Assembly: GCA_011049455.1 (NCBI GenBank)
Contig: DSBL01000047.1
Location: forward strand, 1-48,149
Reading direction: 5' to 3'
DNA: 48,149 bases
From: Desulfonatronum sp.
GTDB lineage: Bacteria; Desulfobacterota; Desulfovibrionia; Desulfovibrionales; Desulfonatronaceae
Part shown: piece by piece, positions 9,322-18,055 of the stretch
Position numbering within the stretch: position 1 is the stretch's first letter
How the letters are laid out: each line of letters starts with the position of its first letter
Made by a program: the position numbers and the translations under genes
Notes under the pieces: generated by a model
The model's input: the letters and a program-made list of their open reading frames with translations, nothing else
The model's database searches: none
Told to the model about the DNA's origin: nothing

Positions 9322-9996
9322 CTACTCCGTAAGGGACCAGTTGGCCCAGACAATGGAGCCGTCCTCAATGTGTACGATTTTGGCCTCGGGCAGGCAGGAC
9401 AAAAGTTCCTGATTGTGAGTGGCCAGAATGACGGTGCTGCCGTGCGCGTGAAACTGCAGAAAAAGGCTCATCAGTCGCATGGCCAGCTCCCGGTCCAGAT
9501 TGCCCGTGGGCTCGTCAGCCAAAAGCAGTTGCGGGCCGACCACGACGGCCCGGGCCACGGCCACTCGTTGCTGTTCTCCACCGGACAGTTCGGCGCAGGA
9601 AACGTGCGCTTTTGACTCCAGATCCAGGCCGCGCAACACGGCGCGGACCCGGCGTTGCAGAAGGGGGCGGGGCATGTTCCGCACCTCCAACGCCAAGGCC
9701 ACATTGGCGAAAACCGTCCGTTGCGGCAGAATTTTGAAATCCTGGAACACCACGCTGACCTCGCGGCGAAGCAGCGGGATGGCTTTGGGCTTGATGGTCT
9801 GCAGGTCAAAGCCGCATACCACGGCTTGGCCGCGCTGCAAGGCAATGGCGCCGTGCAGGATGCGCAGCAGGGTGGTTTTGCCGGCTCCGCTGGGACCGAC
9901 AAGAAACAGAAATCCTCCTTTGTCCAAATCCAGGGAGAAATTCTTCAGGGCCCAGTGACTTCCGAAGTTATGAGAGACATGGCGCAGGTGAATCAT
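9322..9996 (-). CDS. ftsE: Cell division ATP-binding protein FtsE
   Basis: 224 residues, the usual FtsE length. Walker A is GPSGAGKTT (about residues 33-41), the signature is LSGGEQQR, Walker B is LLLADEPTG and the switch His is in ATHNQELL. The protein energises FtsX at the septum. It starts at ATG 9996 and is followed by ftsX six bases after its stop. About 150 bases without a recognisable gene or clear terminator separate it from nrdJ upstream. FtsE and LolD-like ATPases are similar, but the ftsX partner decides the call. Confidence 0.93.
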   Translation of the reverse strand: MIHLRHVSHNFGSHWALKNFSLDLDKGGFLFLVGPSGAGKTTLLRILHGAIALQRGQAVVCGFDLQTIKPKAIPLLRREVSVVFQDFKILPQRTVFANVALALEVRNMPRPLLQRRVRAVLRGLDLESKAHVSCAELSGGEQQRVAVARAVVVGPQLLLADEPTGNLDRELAMRLMSLFLQFHAHGSTVILATHNQELLSCLPEAKIVHIEDGSIVWANWSLTE

Positions 9997-10145
9997 TGAT
10001 CAGATGCGTCCCTGCCGGTATGGAGAAAACATTATTAGCATCACGTGAAAACCAATGAGAACGGTGCATTCGATACGGTCCGGTCAAGGTCAGTTCAATC
10101 CAAGATGGCGTTTGATTATTCAGGCAACGCGGCCGGAGGGGCTTA

Positions 10146-13100
10146 TCAGCCGCATTTGGTGTAGCCGCATCCCTGGCAGATAAAGCATCCTTCCTGGAAG
10201 ATTAATTCTTGGCCGCAGTCCGGACATTCCGGCGAGGCCAGCGCTTGATCCATTTCCGCCTTGCGTCCCTGCATATAGCGGCTTTCCAGGATCCAGGCCA
10301 AGGCGTCCGGAATGGACAACAGCATGTCTTTTTTCTGAAAAACAGGATGCTCGCCGCCGATGCCCTTGAGTTGACTGACAACGTCAGCCACGTCCACGCC
10401 GGAGCGCAGGGCCAAGGACACCAGACGGCCGATGGCCTCGGCCTTGGCCGTGATGGACCGGCCGGATTTGCCGATGGTGGCGAACACCTCAAAGGGCTTC
10501 CCGTCCACCTCGTTCACCGTGAGATAGAGAAAACCGTATCCGGTTTTGACTTTCTGGGTGAAGCCGTAAACTACGTCCGGACGCTCCTTGACCTTTCTCT
10601 GCGTCTTTGCCGGGTCCTTGCTCTTGTCTCCATCGCCGGTGCACAACACCTGGCTGCTTTTGCAGCCGTCCCGGTACACGGTTACACCTTTGCAGCCCAG
10701 TTCGTAGGCCACCCAATAGATGTTCCAGATATCCTCCTTCGTGGCCTCATGAGGCAGGTTCACGGTCTTGGAAACCGCATTGTCCGTGAATTTTTGAAAG
10801 GAGGCCTGCATTTTCAAGTGCCAGACCGGTTCAATGTCGTGGGCCGTGACATAAACCCTGCGGATATCCTCTGGCAGGTAATCCAGATGACTGATACTGC
10901 CTTTGGCCGCCACTTCTTCCATCAGCTTCGGACTGTGGCATTGGGCATTTAGCAGGGCCTTTTCAAACCAAGGGTTGGCCTCCAAAAGACGTTCCCCGTC
11001 CATGACCTGGCGCACGAAACTCAGGGCAAAGAGCGGCTCAATTCCTGAAGAGCAGCCGGCCAGAATGGACAGGGTCCCGGTTGGGGCGATGGTCGTGGTG
11101 GTGGCGTTGCGGAACGGGCCCTGATTGTGCTCGGCATAGGTCGACTCGGAAAAGGCCGGAAAAGGACCGCGCTCTTCAGCCAGCACCTTGGAAGCGCTGC
11201 GGGCCTCGTGCTGAATGAAGTCCATGATTTTTTCGGCCAGGTTCAAGGCCTCCTGGCTGTTATAGGGGATTTGCAGGCGAAAGAGCATGTCGGCCCAGCC
11301 CATCACGCCCAGTCCGATCTTGCGGTTTTTGCGCACGGCCTTGGTAATGATTTCCAAGGGGTAGCGGGAGGCGTCAATGACGTTGTCCAAAAAGCGCACG
11401 CACAAGTGGATGTCCTGCTTGAGGTCGTCCCAGAGGATTTCCACAGGCTCATTGTCGCTGAGGTATCGGGACAGGTTAAGGGAGCCGAGATTACAGGCTT
11501 CGTAGGGAAGTAGCGGCTGTTCCCCGCAGTTGTGGGCCATGAAACCGTTGGCGTCAAAGACGTGGATCCCGGGGACAGTGACATCGTAAACTTCCTGCTC
11601 GCCGACGGGCACCACGGAATCCACAGTGGCCAGAAAGCGCTCCCGATTCAGGGTCCGTCGATATGCACGCAACAATGTTGCCAAAAGAGATTGCTTGCTG
11701 GTGTCTTTGAACCCGATGACATCGGCAAACCTTTCCAGGTTCCCGCCGGATACAACCAGTTCGTGTTGGGCCTGGACAGGATAGAGTCTGACGCCGCCCT
11801 TGCCGTCTGGCAATGCCTTCTGACCGGCTGGCCGTCTGTTTTGATAAATGGTGCTGGCAATGCCCAGACGCAGGAGCATGCGCTGGACGACAAAAAGGCG
11901 GGTCAGGTCGCTCTGGGAGAGCCGGACACTGACGCCTTTGCGTTGACTGCCCTGAACAGAACCATCGGCATCGAACAAGCCTCCCAAAAACCCTTGATAA
12001 AAGCTCGAGGAAGTCTGTTCCAGCTTTTCAGTAAGGTTTTTCGAACCCGGAGACATTCCCAATTCAAATGCAATGTCCCGAACAGCACTCAGGCTCATCC
12101 GGAATTCGCCGCGATCTGGCAAATGTTGCCAACCTTGAAAGTCGGGGCGATGCGGCAGGGCCATGGCATGAGTTTTTGCGGCTTCCATGATCCCCTCAAC
12201 GCCGCACTCGTCATCACCGTTGACCTCGGCTGAGGCGGGCCAGACGGAGAGTACCGCCTTGTCTGCCTTCAAGGTGCCGTCCCCCACCAGCAAGCCGAGC
12301 AGATATCCTTCTGTTTGCCCATATGCACCTGGCCACCCGGCCAAGGTCCGGTGATCATTGAGAAGGATTTTATCTCCCGGGGCCAGATCCCTGGCTTGAG
12401 TCCATTGTGTGTTCAGCGAATATCGTGAAGGTGATGCGGCCCGGAGCAACGGATGGTCTGCTGTGAGCTTCAGGCTGTGCCCCTCTTTGGTCCGCAGAAG
12501 GAATACCGGTTTTTTGCCCGTGGAGAAAAAACCCCGCCCCGTACTAGGATGGGTCTGACCGTTGACAATCAGGTTCGTGGCTTGCCCCAGCAGGTTGCAA
12601 ACCTGGCGGGGCCCGGCATCCGTCATCACGAACGCGTCGCCGGTGACGCAAGGATTGGTGCTTTCGATTTCTCCCTGCTTGGGCGTGGGGTTGTCCCGGT
12701 TGGTCCGGTCCAGGAAGATGATTCCCGGATCTCCGCTTTCCCAGGCCTTTTGCACCAGCAGGGAAAAAACCTCGCGGGCCTTCATGCGTGCCTTGACCTG
12801 GCCGGTGTGCGGAGCAACGAGAGGATATTCTTCATCCTTTTCCACGGCCTGCATGAAGGCTTCGGTAAGACCCACGGAAAGGTTGAAGTTGTTCAGGTCG
12901 CCATCGCGTTCCTTGGCCCGGATGAAATCGATGATGTCCGGATGGTCCACCCGCAAAATGCCCATGTTCGCACCGCGTCTGGTGCCGCCCTGTTTGACCT
13001 GTTCCGTGGCGGTGTTGAAGATGCGCAAAAAAGAAATCGGACCGGAAGCGATTCCTCCGGTAGAGCCGACACGGCTTTTTTGTGGTCGCAGGCGGGAAAA

Positions 13101-13499
13101 GGAAAATCCTGTGCCGCCGCCGGATTTGTGAATCAACGCCGCGTACTTGATGGCGTCGAAGATTTCCTCCATGGAGTCACCTACGGGCAGCACGAAACAG
13201 GCTGCGAGTTGGCCCAATTCAGTGCCGGCGTTCATCAGCGTCGGGGAGTTGGGCAGAAACCGATAGGTGGTGATCAGCTCGTAGAATGCCCGGGATAGGT
13301 CGTCCACGGAGAAGGAGGACTTGTCGTATTTGGCTTCCTCGGCCGCGATGGCCGAGGCCACGCGCCAATACATTTGCCGAGGGGTTTCCAGCAGTTCGCC
13401 CTGGCCTCCTTTGCGCAGGTAGCGTTTTTTCAGAACAACTTCGGCATTGGGAGGGAGGACCGGCTCGGGCAGGTTCTTGGGCATTTCGGGCAAGGTCAC
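10146..13499 (-). CDS. nrdJ: B12-dependent (class II) ribonucleotide reductase containing an intein
   Basis: Reduces ribonucleotides to deoxyribonucleotides with adenosylcobalamin. Excluding the intein, the mature chain is 743 residues, normal for NrdJ. Extein motifs include LAACFVLPVGDSMEEIFDAI, HKSGGGTGFSFSRLRP, GGTRRGANMGIL and the active-site NPC/GEQPLLPYEACNLGSLN, interrupted by the intein. The C-terminus has a TSCPD domain and a zinc ribbon (CPDC and CQGCGYTKC). The start at GTG 13499 is preferred because GAGGAG lies six bases upstream. An ATG at 13610 would add 37 Ser/Thr-rich residues but has no ribosome site. A cobO gene in the same window fits the cofactor need. Confidence 0.93.
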   Translation of the reverse strand: MTLPEMPKNLPEPVLPPNAEVVLKKRYLRKGGQGELLETPRQMYWRVASAIAAEEAKYDKSSFSVDDLSRAFYELITTYRFLPNSPTLMNAGTELGQLAACFVLPVGDSMEEIFDAIKYAALIHKSGGGTGFSFSRLRPQKSRVGSTGGIASGPISFLRIFNTATEQVKQGGTRRGANMGILRVDHPDIIDFIRAKERDGDLNNFNLSVGLTEAFMQAVEKDEEYPLVAPHTGQVKARMKAREVFSLLVQKAWESGDPGIIFLDRTNRDNPTPKQGEIESTNPCVTGDAFVMTDAGPRQVCNLLGQATNLIVNGQTHPSTGRGFFSTGKKPVFLLRTKEGHSLKLTADHPLLRAASPSRYSLNTQWTQARDLAPGDKILLNDHRTLAGWPGAYGQTEGYLLGLLVGDGTLKADKAVLSVWPASAEVNGDDECGVEGIMEAAKTHAMALPHRPDFQGWQHLPDRGEFRMSLSAVRDIAFELGMSPGSKNLTEKLEQTSSSFYQGFLGGLFDADGSVQGSQRKGVSVRLSQSDLTRLFVVQRMLLRLGIASTIYQNRRPAGQKALPDGKGGVRLYPVQAQHELVVSGGNLERFADVIGFKDTSKQSLLATLLRAYRRTLNRERFLATVDSVVPVGEQEVYDVTVPGIHVFDANGFMAHNCGEQPLLPYEACNLGSLNLSRYLSDNEPVEILWDDLKQDIHLCVRFLDNVIDASRYPLEIITKAVRKNRKIGLGVMGWADMLFRLQIPYNSQEALNLAEKIMDFIQHEARSASKVLAEERGPFPAFSESTYAEHNQGPFRNATTTTIAPTGTLSILAGCSSGIEPLFALSFVRQVMDGERLLEANPWFEKALLNAQCHSPKLMEEVAAKGSISHLDYLPEDIRRVYVTAHDIEPVWHLKMQASFQKFTDNAVSKTVNLPHEATKEDIWNIYWVAYELGCKGVTVYRDGCKSSQVLCTGDGDKSKDPAKTQRKVKERPDVVYGFTQKVKTGYGFLYLTVNEVDGKPFEVFATIGKSGRSITAKAEAIGRLVSLALRSGVDVADVVSQLKGIGGEHPVFQKKDMLLSIPDALAWILESRYMQGRKAEMDQALASPECPDCGQELIFQEGCFICQGCGYTKCG
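11529..12650 (-). mobile_element. 374-residue intein with LAGLIDADG endonuclease inside NrdJ
   Basis: The insert begins at Cys (TGC at 12648-12650) in CVTGDAFVMTDAG and ends with GFMAHN at 11529, followed by Cys+1 of the host chain. Block A is present, block B is LKLTADHPLL (the TxxH motif), and block G ends in HN with C+1. The two endonuclease motifs are YLLGLLVGDGTL and FLGGLFDADGS, each with an acidic residue at the expected site, so the homing endonuclease looks intact. All splicing residues (Cys1, block B His, penultimate His, terminal Asn, Cys+1) are there, so splicing should be active. Removal restores the uninterrupted NPCGEQPL of NrdJ. Confidence 0.95.
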
Positions 13500-13633
13500 G
13501 AATGGCTCCTCAAGGGTGGTTGGTTGCGTTTGCAGGATGAACGATGAAAAAACAGATGACTCCACGGAGAACAAGGAAATCCCTGCCTCGTTCTCCGTGG
13601 TCGAATTCATGATGGCTGTTGTGGTTGTCCTGG

Positions 13634-14797
13634 CTAGGGTTGAACGATCCAGCGGCCCTGTTCAACCTTGAGGATGACCAGGGAATCCGTATCCAGCCCG
13701 TTGTGATCCTCCGGAGTGAGGGTGAACGTCCCGCTGACGCCGACATAGCCGGAGGTCTGTTCAATGGCCTTGCGGAGGGCCTCCGGATTCTCGGGACCCG
13801 CCTTGCGCAGGGCTTCGGCGATCAGCATGATGGCGTCCCAGGCATACCCGGAATGGGTGTTCATGGGATATTGTCGTTCCACCTGATAGACGTCCTTGTA
13901 CAACCGGATGAATTCCTGGACAATTTCCTTTTGCGGATCGTTCTCGGGCAATTGATCCGCGGCCATCAGCTTGGTGGAGGGCATGTAGGCGCCCTCGGCG
14001 GCGTCCCCGGCCAATTCCAGAAAGTTGGGATCAGGGATGCCGTGGCAGTGCATCAGCGGGATGTCCAGGTTGAGCTGGCGCACGTTCTTGCTGACCAACG
14101 CCGCAGCAGGGCCGATGGTCCAGCAGATGATGAAGTCAGGAGAGGCTTCGCGAATTTTCACCAGCTGGGTGGTCATGTCCGTATCCGTGGGCGCGAACTG
14201 TTCCTCGGATACGATGGTGATGCCGTATTCCGGAGCCAGACTGTTGAGCCAGGACAGACCGTCTTTGCCGAAACCGTCGCTGGCCGTAAGCAGTCCGACC
14301 TTGGACGCGCCCCGGGACTGAAGGAATTCGTAGACACGACGAACAGCCACTGAGGAGCGCTGCGGACTCTTGAAGATCCAGTCGAAATCGCCGAAACGTC
14401 CGCCCATGATTACCGGGTCGCCGCCCACGGTCATCACCGTGGGCACCTGCTTTTGATGCAAATAGGCCTTCACGGCCATGCCGGTGTCCGTTCGCGTCGG
14501 ACCGACCAAAGCCACGATTTTTTCGCGTTCCACCAGGCGACGGGCTGCGAGAAGCGCTTTTTGCGGGTCGCTTTCCGTATCCGCAACCACCAGTTCCATT
14601 AGCCGGCCATTGATCCCGCCGTCTTTGTTGATCTGTTCCACCACCATTTCCGCCACCAGTTTGGTCGGCGTGCCAATGGGGGCGGCCGGCCCGGACAGGG
14701 CGAAAAAGGCGCCGATTTTGATCGGCTCCTGGGCCCAGGCTGTTCCTGAAAAGCATAGAAAAGCCGCTGTCAGAAAAAAAACAAAATGTTTCTTCAT
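13634..14797 (-). CDS. Leu/Ile/Val-type ABC transporter substrate-binding protein
   Basis: 387 residues with a signal peptide (MKKHFVFFLTAAFLCFSGTAWAQ, cut after AWA), so periplasmic. The mature part EPIKIGAFFALSGPAAPIG matches the Peripla_BP_6 family that binds branched-chain amino acids, amides or related small molecules. MKKHF at 14797 is chosen as start: it gives a proper signal peptide and has GGAGG nine bases upstream, whereas the open frame reaches 14845. No permease or ATPase gene of such a transporter is in the window, so its partners must be elsewhere or it serves another role. The ligand cannot be assigned. Confidence 0.88.
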   Translation of the reverse strand: MKKHFVFFLTAAFLCFSGTAWAQEPIKIGAFFALSGPAAPIGTPTKLVAEMVVEQINKDGGINGRLMELVVADTESDPQKALLAARRLVEREKIVALVGPTRTDTGMAVKAYLHQKQVPTVMTVGGDPVIMGGRFGDFDWIFKSPQRSSVAVRRVYEFLQSRGASKVGLLTASDGFGKDGLSWLNSLAPEYGITIVSEEQFAPTDTDMTTQLVKIREASPDFIICWTIGPAAALVSKNVRQLNLDIPLMHCHGIPDPNFLELAGDAAEGAYMPSTKLMAADQLPENDPQKEIVQEFIRLYKDVYQVERQYPMNTHSGYAWDAIMLIAEALRKAGPENPEALRKAIEQTSGYVGVSGTFTLTPEDHNGLDTDSLVILKVEQGRWIVQP

Positions 14798-14883
14798 GGT
14801 TGCATGCCTCCAGCATAAGGTTGAAAAACAATTCAACATAACCAATCACTCAGGCAAAGTACAATGGGAAAATAGTGAAAATT

Positions 14884-15885
14884 TCAAGAATCCATTTCCC
14901 TGGAAAGTGTTTCAAAATGATCAAATCCTTTGTATTGTAGAATGTTGTCATGATGATAGATTCCAGGATTGCTCAAAATCTCACCTAAATAACGAGCCGC
15001 TGGAAATTCTTTTCGCAATGCCGGCCACTGGTTTGCACAAACAGCTCCGAGCAGGGCGTAATCTTCTCCACCCAGCAAGGCCCAGGCAACGGGATCTTGG
15101 TGGCGACGCCGGGCAAAACGCAGCACTTCGGAATGCAATCCGCCTGGCTCAAGAGCTAGTCGACAGCCCAGGTCAGGGCCGAGAAAGCGAGGCAAGTCGC
15201 GGATCAAGCCGTCGGATACGTCCATCAATCCTCGCACAGCGAGGTTGCGGGCCAGGGAGAGGGCCTCCTGCACGCGCGGGACGGGTCGCAGATGCGCCTG
15301 TACTGCCGCGGGAAAGTCCTTGGCGAGGCCGGGATCATTTTCCAGGAGTTCAAGACCGGTGCGAGCCAGCCCGATATCGCCGATGACAAAGAGCGCGTCT
15401 TTGGGGCGCCCCTGGCCGCGACGCAAATAACGGCCGCCTGGAGCCTGTTTGCCCCAAATGGTCACGGCCATGCCCAGGCATGAACAGCGGCTCAGATCCC
15501 CTCCGGCCAAGTAGAGTCCATGTTCGGCGGCCAGGGCGGTCATGCCCTGGAAAAAACCATTCCAGAAATCGTCCTCCAGATTTTCATTGACCATTAAATT
15601 CAGGGCAAACCCCAAGGGGACGGCGCCCATGGCGGCGATATCGCTGATGTTCACGGCCAGGGTCTTGTGGCCGATATCCCCTGGACGAAAATAGGATCGC
15701 CGGAAGTGCACGTTTTCCAAAAACAGGTCCGTGGACATGCAAATTGAGGATGGGCAGTCCAGCACTGCGCAGTCGTCGCCCCGTCCAAGAAGCAGGCCGT
15801 TATGCTCAACGGGAAAAAAGCGGTCGATCAAAGCCAGAAAGGCGTCCTCGGATGTGAGCAGGGAAGAAGCGGAGGGCGCGGCCAT
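14884..15885 (-). CDS. thiL: Thiamine-monophosphate kinase
   Basis: 333 residues. ThiL phosphorylates thiamine monophosphate to the active cofactor thiamine diphosphate. Motifs include GRGDDCAVLD (about residues 33-42), the metal/ATP loop STDLFLENVHF, VNISDIAAMGA, LYLAGGDLSR, MDVSDGLIRDLPR and LLGGEDYALL. The start at 15885 (MAAPSASS) overlaps the helicase stop as TGATG, with GGAGG just upstream, showing translational coupling. The open frame runs further upstream but only as a shadow of the helicase gene. Length is normal. Confidence 0.94.
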   Translation of the reverse strand: MAAPSASSLLTSEDAFLALIDRFFPVEHNGLLLGRGDDCAVLDCPSSICMSTDLFLENVHFRRSYFRPGDIGHKTLAVNISDIAAMGAVPLGFALNLMVNENLEDDFWNGFFQGMTALAAEHGLYLAGGDLSRCSCLGMAVTIWGKQAPGGRYLRRGQGRPKDALFVIGDIGLARTGLELLENDPGLAKDFPAAVQAHLRPVPRVQEALSLARNLAVRGLMDVSDGLIRDLPRFLGPDLGCRLALEPGGLHSEVLRFARRRHQDPVAWALLGGEDYALLGAVCANQWPALRKEFPAARYLGEILSNPGIYHHDNILQYKGFDHFETLSREMDS

Positions 15886-18014
15886 CAATCCTCCAGGATC
15901 ACAAAGTCGGCCTGAATGATCTTCAGACCGAAGCCGGAAAAGTTGATTCGAAGGCGGCCAGGGGGAAGAACTTCCACGATTTTGCCCCGGCCGAAAATTT
16001 TGTGTCGACAAAAACCAAGGGGTCTGGGTGCGGACTTGACCGGCGCATTCCCGGGAAGCGCTTTTTGGCCCCGGGGAAGGGCTTGGTCTTGCCGACTCGA
16101 ATGGCGCAAATGAAGCTGGCCCAGATAGTTTTCGCGCCACTCTTCGTAACAGTGCTCAGGCAATTCGCTGATGAACAGGCTGGGCACGGCCGGTTCACTG
16201 CCTCCCTGGAAGCGGTTGTAGACCGAGGACGGGACAAACAAGGCCAGATAGTCCCTGGCCCGGGTGCAGGCCACATAGAGCAGGCGACGCTCCTCTTCCA
16301 TGTCCTCTTCGCGTTCCAGGGCATGTCGGGAGGGAAACCGACCGTTGACCAGATCGATAACCAGCACCGCGGACCATTCCAGGCCCTTGGCCGAATGCAC
16401 CGTGGACAGAACCAGATGGTCATCCATCTCCTCGTCGTCCTGATCCGGGCTTTCCAGGGTCAGTTCGGTCAAAAAGGCGTCCAGGTCGTCGAATGCGGCG
16501 GCCATTTGCTGGAGTTGCTCCAGTCCTGCCTGTCGGCGGGGGTAGTCATCGGGATAGCGGAGCTGGAAAATGGGTGAATAGAATTCCAGAATCCGTTCCA
16601 GGGCGGAATCGGGCGCGGGTTTTTCCGCACGCAAGGAGTTGATCAAGGCAAAGGCCTGGTCCACGTCGGGAAATTTTTTGGCTAATTGGGCGATGAAGGC
16701 CTGGTCGCCTTCCAGGACTGCCTGGCAGAAGCGTGAACAGGTCTTTGGGCCCAGTCCCTTGACGTGGGACACGGCCCGAAACCAGGCCGGCAGGTCCGCC
16801 GGATTGAGGATCAAGCGCATATAGGCCAGCACGTCCTTGATGTGCGCCGCTTCGGTGAATTTGAGTCCGCCGTATTTGCGAAACCTTAGACCGATCCGGT
16901 TCAGGAGCATTTCCACGGGATAGGATTGGAATCCGGCTCGGAACAATATGGCGATGTCCCGCAATCGATAATTTTGGCTGAGTTCCAGAACCTTGTCCAC
17001 CACCATCCTGGCCTGGGTCTGGTCGCTGACGGTGTGGATCAACTGCGGCTTGCGGCCATTCGCCCTCCGGGAAAACAGGTTTTTCTCGAATCTGCTGACC
17101 GCACCCCTGAGCACTGCGTTGGTCAAGTCCAGGATGGCTTGGGAGGAACGGTAGTTCTCTTCCAGACGGACAATCACGGTTTCGGGAAACTGCGTGGGAA
17201 ATGAGAGGATGTTGCGCACTTCAGCCCCCCGGAAGGCGTAAATGGACTGGGCGTCGTCGCCTACGACCATCACGCCCCGGCCGTCCGCGGCCAGAAGGCG
17301 CACCAGTCTGGCCTGCACCTTGTTGGTATCCTGGAATTCATCGATCATCACATGGGGATGTCGGATACGCAGGAATTCCGTCAGGTCGGGACGTTCCAGC
17401 AACAGCCGCTCCATGTTGAAAAGCAGGTCGTCGTAGTCCATCAAACCGTGTCGTGTTTTGAACGCGGCATAGGCTTGGCTGATGCGCAGGATGTCCCCGG
17501 CATAGGGGATCAGATGCGGGGTTTCCTGTTCCAGCAGAACGGCCAGGTCGATTTCCTTGTTTCTGGACTTGCTGATCAGCCCCAGGATGGTGGTCCGCTT
17601 GGGAAAGGCCCTGTCCTTTTTGCCCAGCCCGAGTTCCGTGCGGATCTGGCCCACAATTTCGCGCATATCCGGGGCGTCCATGATCGTGAATCCTTCGGGA
17701 AAGCCAAGGGCCGGGGCATAGCGGCGCAGTACGGTCCAGGCGAAGGAATGAAACGTGCCCCCGGCCACGCCGCCCAATTCTCGGCCGATCAAATGGGCTG
17801 CCCGGCTGAGCATTTCCTGGGCTGCCTTGCGGGTGAAGGTCATCAGCAGGATGTTTTCCGGGGCCACGCCCTGCTGCACGAGGTAGGCCAGGCGAAAGGC
17901 AATGGTCCTGGTCTTGCCGCTGCCCGCGCCGGCAATGACCAGCAGCGGGCCCCGTGCGGCGCTGACCGCCTCCCATTGGGCGGGATTGAGGTGGCTGGTG
18001 AAGTCAATGGTCAT
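15885..18014 (-). CDS. UvrD/PcrA/Rep-type ATP-dependent DNA helicase
   Basis: 709 residues, superfamily 1A 3'-5' helicase. Motifs in order: Q motif LNPAQWEAV, Walker A GAGSGKT (about residue 30), Ia LMTFTRKAAQEM, II DEFQDTN, III VGDDAQSIYAFRGA, IV LEENYRSS, V STVHSAKGLEW, VI YVACTRARDYL. The C-terminal tail is basic and ends in a short Tudor-like segment (FCRHKIFGRGKIVEVL), as in PcrA. Probable roles are nucleotide excision repair or replication restart. It is translationally coupled to thiL. PcrA, UvrD and Rep cannot be separated from sequence alone. Confidence 0.93.
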   Translation of the reverse strand: MTIDFTSHLNPAQWEAVSAARGPLLVIAGAGSGKTRTIAFRLAYLVQQGVAPENILLMTFTRKAAQEMLSRAAHLIGRELGGVAGGTFHSFAWTVLRRYAPALGFPEGFTIMDAPDMREIVGQIRTELGLGKKDRAFPKRTTILGLISKSRNKEIDLAVLLEQETPHLIPYAGDILRISQAYAAFKTRHGLMDYDDLLFNMERLLLERPDLTEFLRIRHPHVMIDEFQDTNKVQARLVRLLAADGRGVMVVGDDAQSIYAFRGAEVRNILSFPTQFPETVIVRLEENYRSSQAILDLTNAVLRGAVSRFEKNLFSRRANGRKPQLIHTVSDQTQARMVVDKVLELSQNYRLRDIAILFRAGFQSYPVEMLLNRIGLRFRKYGGLKFTEAAHIKDVLAYMRLILNPADLPAWFRAVSHVKGLGPKTCSRFCQAVLEGDQAFIAQLAKKFPDVDQAFALINSLRAEKPAPDSALERILEFYSPIFQLRYPDDYPRRQAGLEQLQQMAAAFDDLDAFLTELTLESPDQDDEEMDDHLVLSTVHSAKGLEWSAVLVIDLVNGRFPSRHALEREEDMEEERRLLYVACTRARDYLALFVPSSVYNRFQGGSEPAVPSLFISELPEHCYEEWRENYLGQLHLRHSSRQDQALPRGQKALPGNAPVKSAPRPLGFCRHKIFGRGKIVEVLPPGRLRINFSGFGLKIIQADFVILED

Positions 18015-18055
18015 CGGCAGTATTGTCAGGGATGATCATTCCGGAAAAAAAGGAA

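Noticed and set aside
13500-13610. 37-codon N-terminal extension of nrdJ to ATG 13610
   Set aside because: Low-complexity Ser/Thr-rich and without ribosome site; GTG 13499 with GAGGAG is better.
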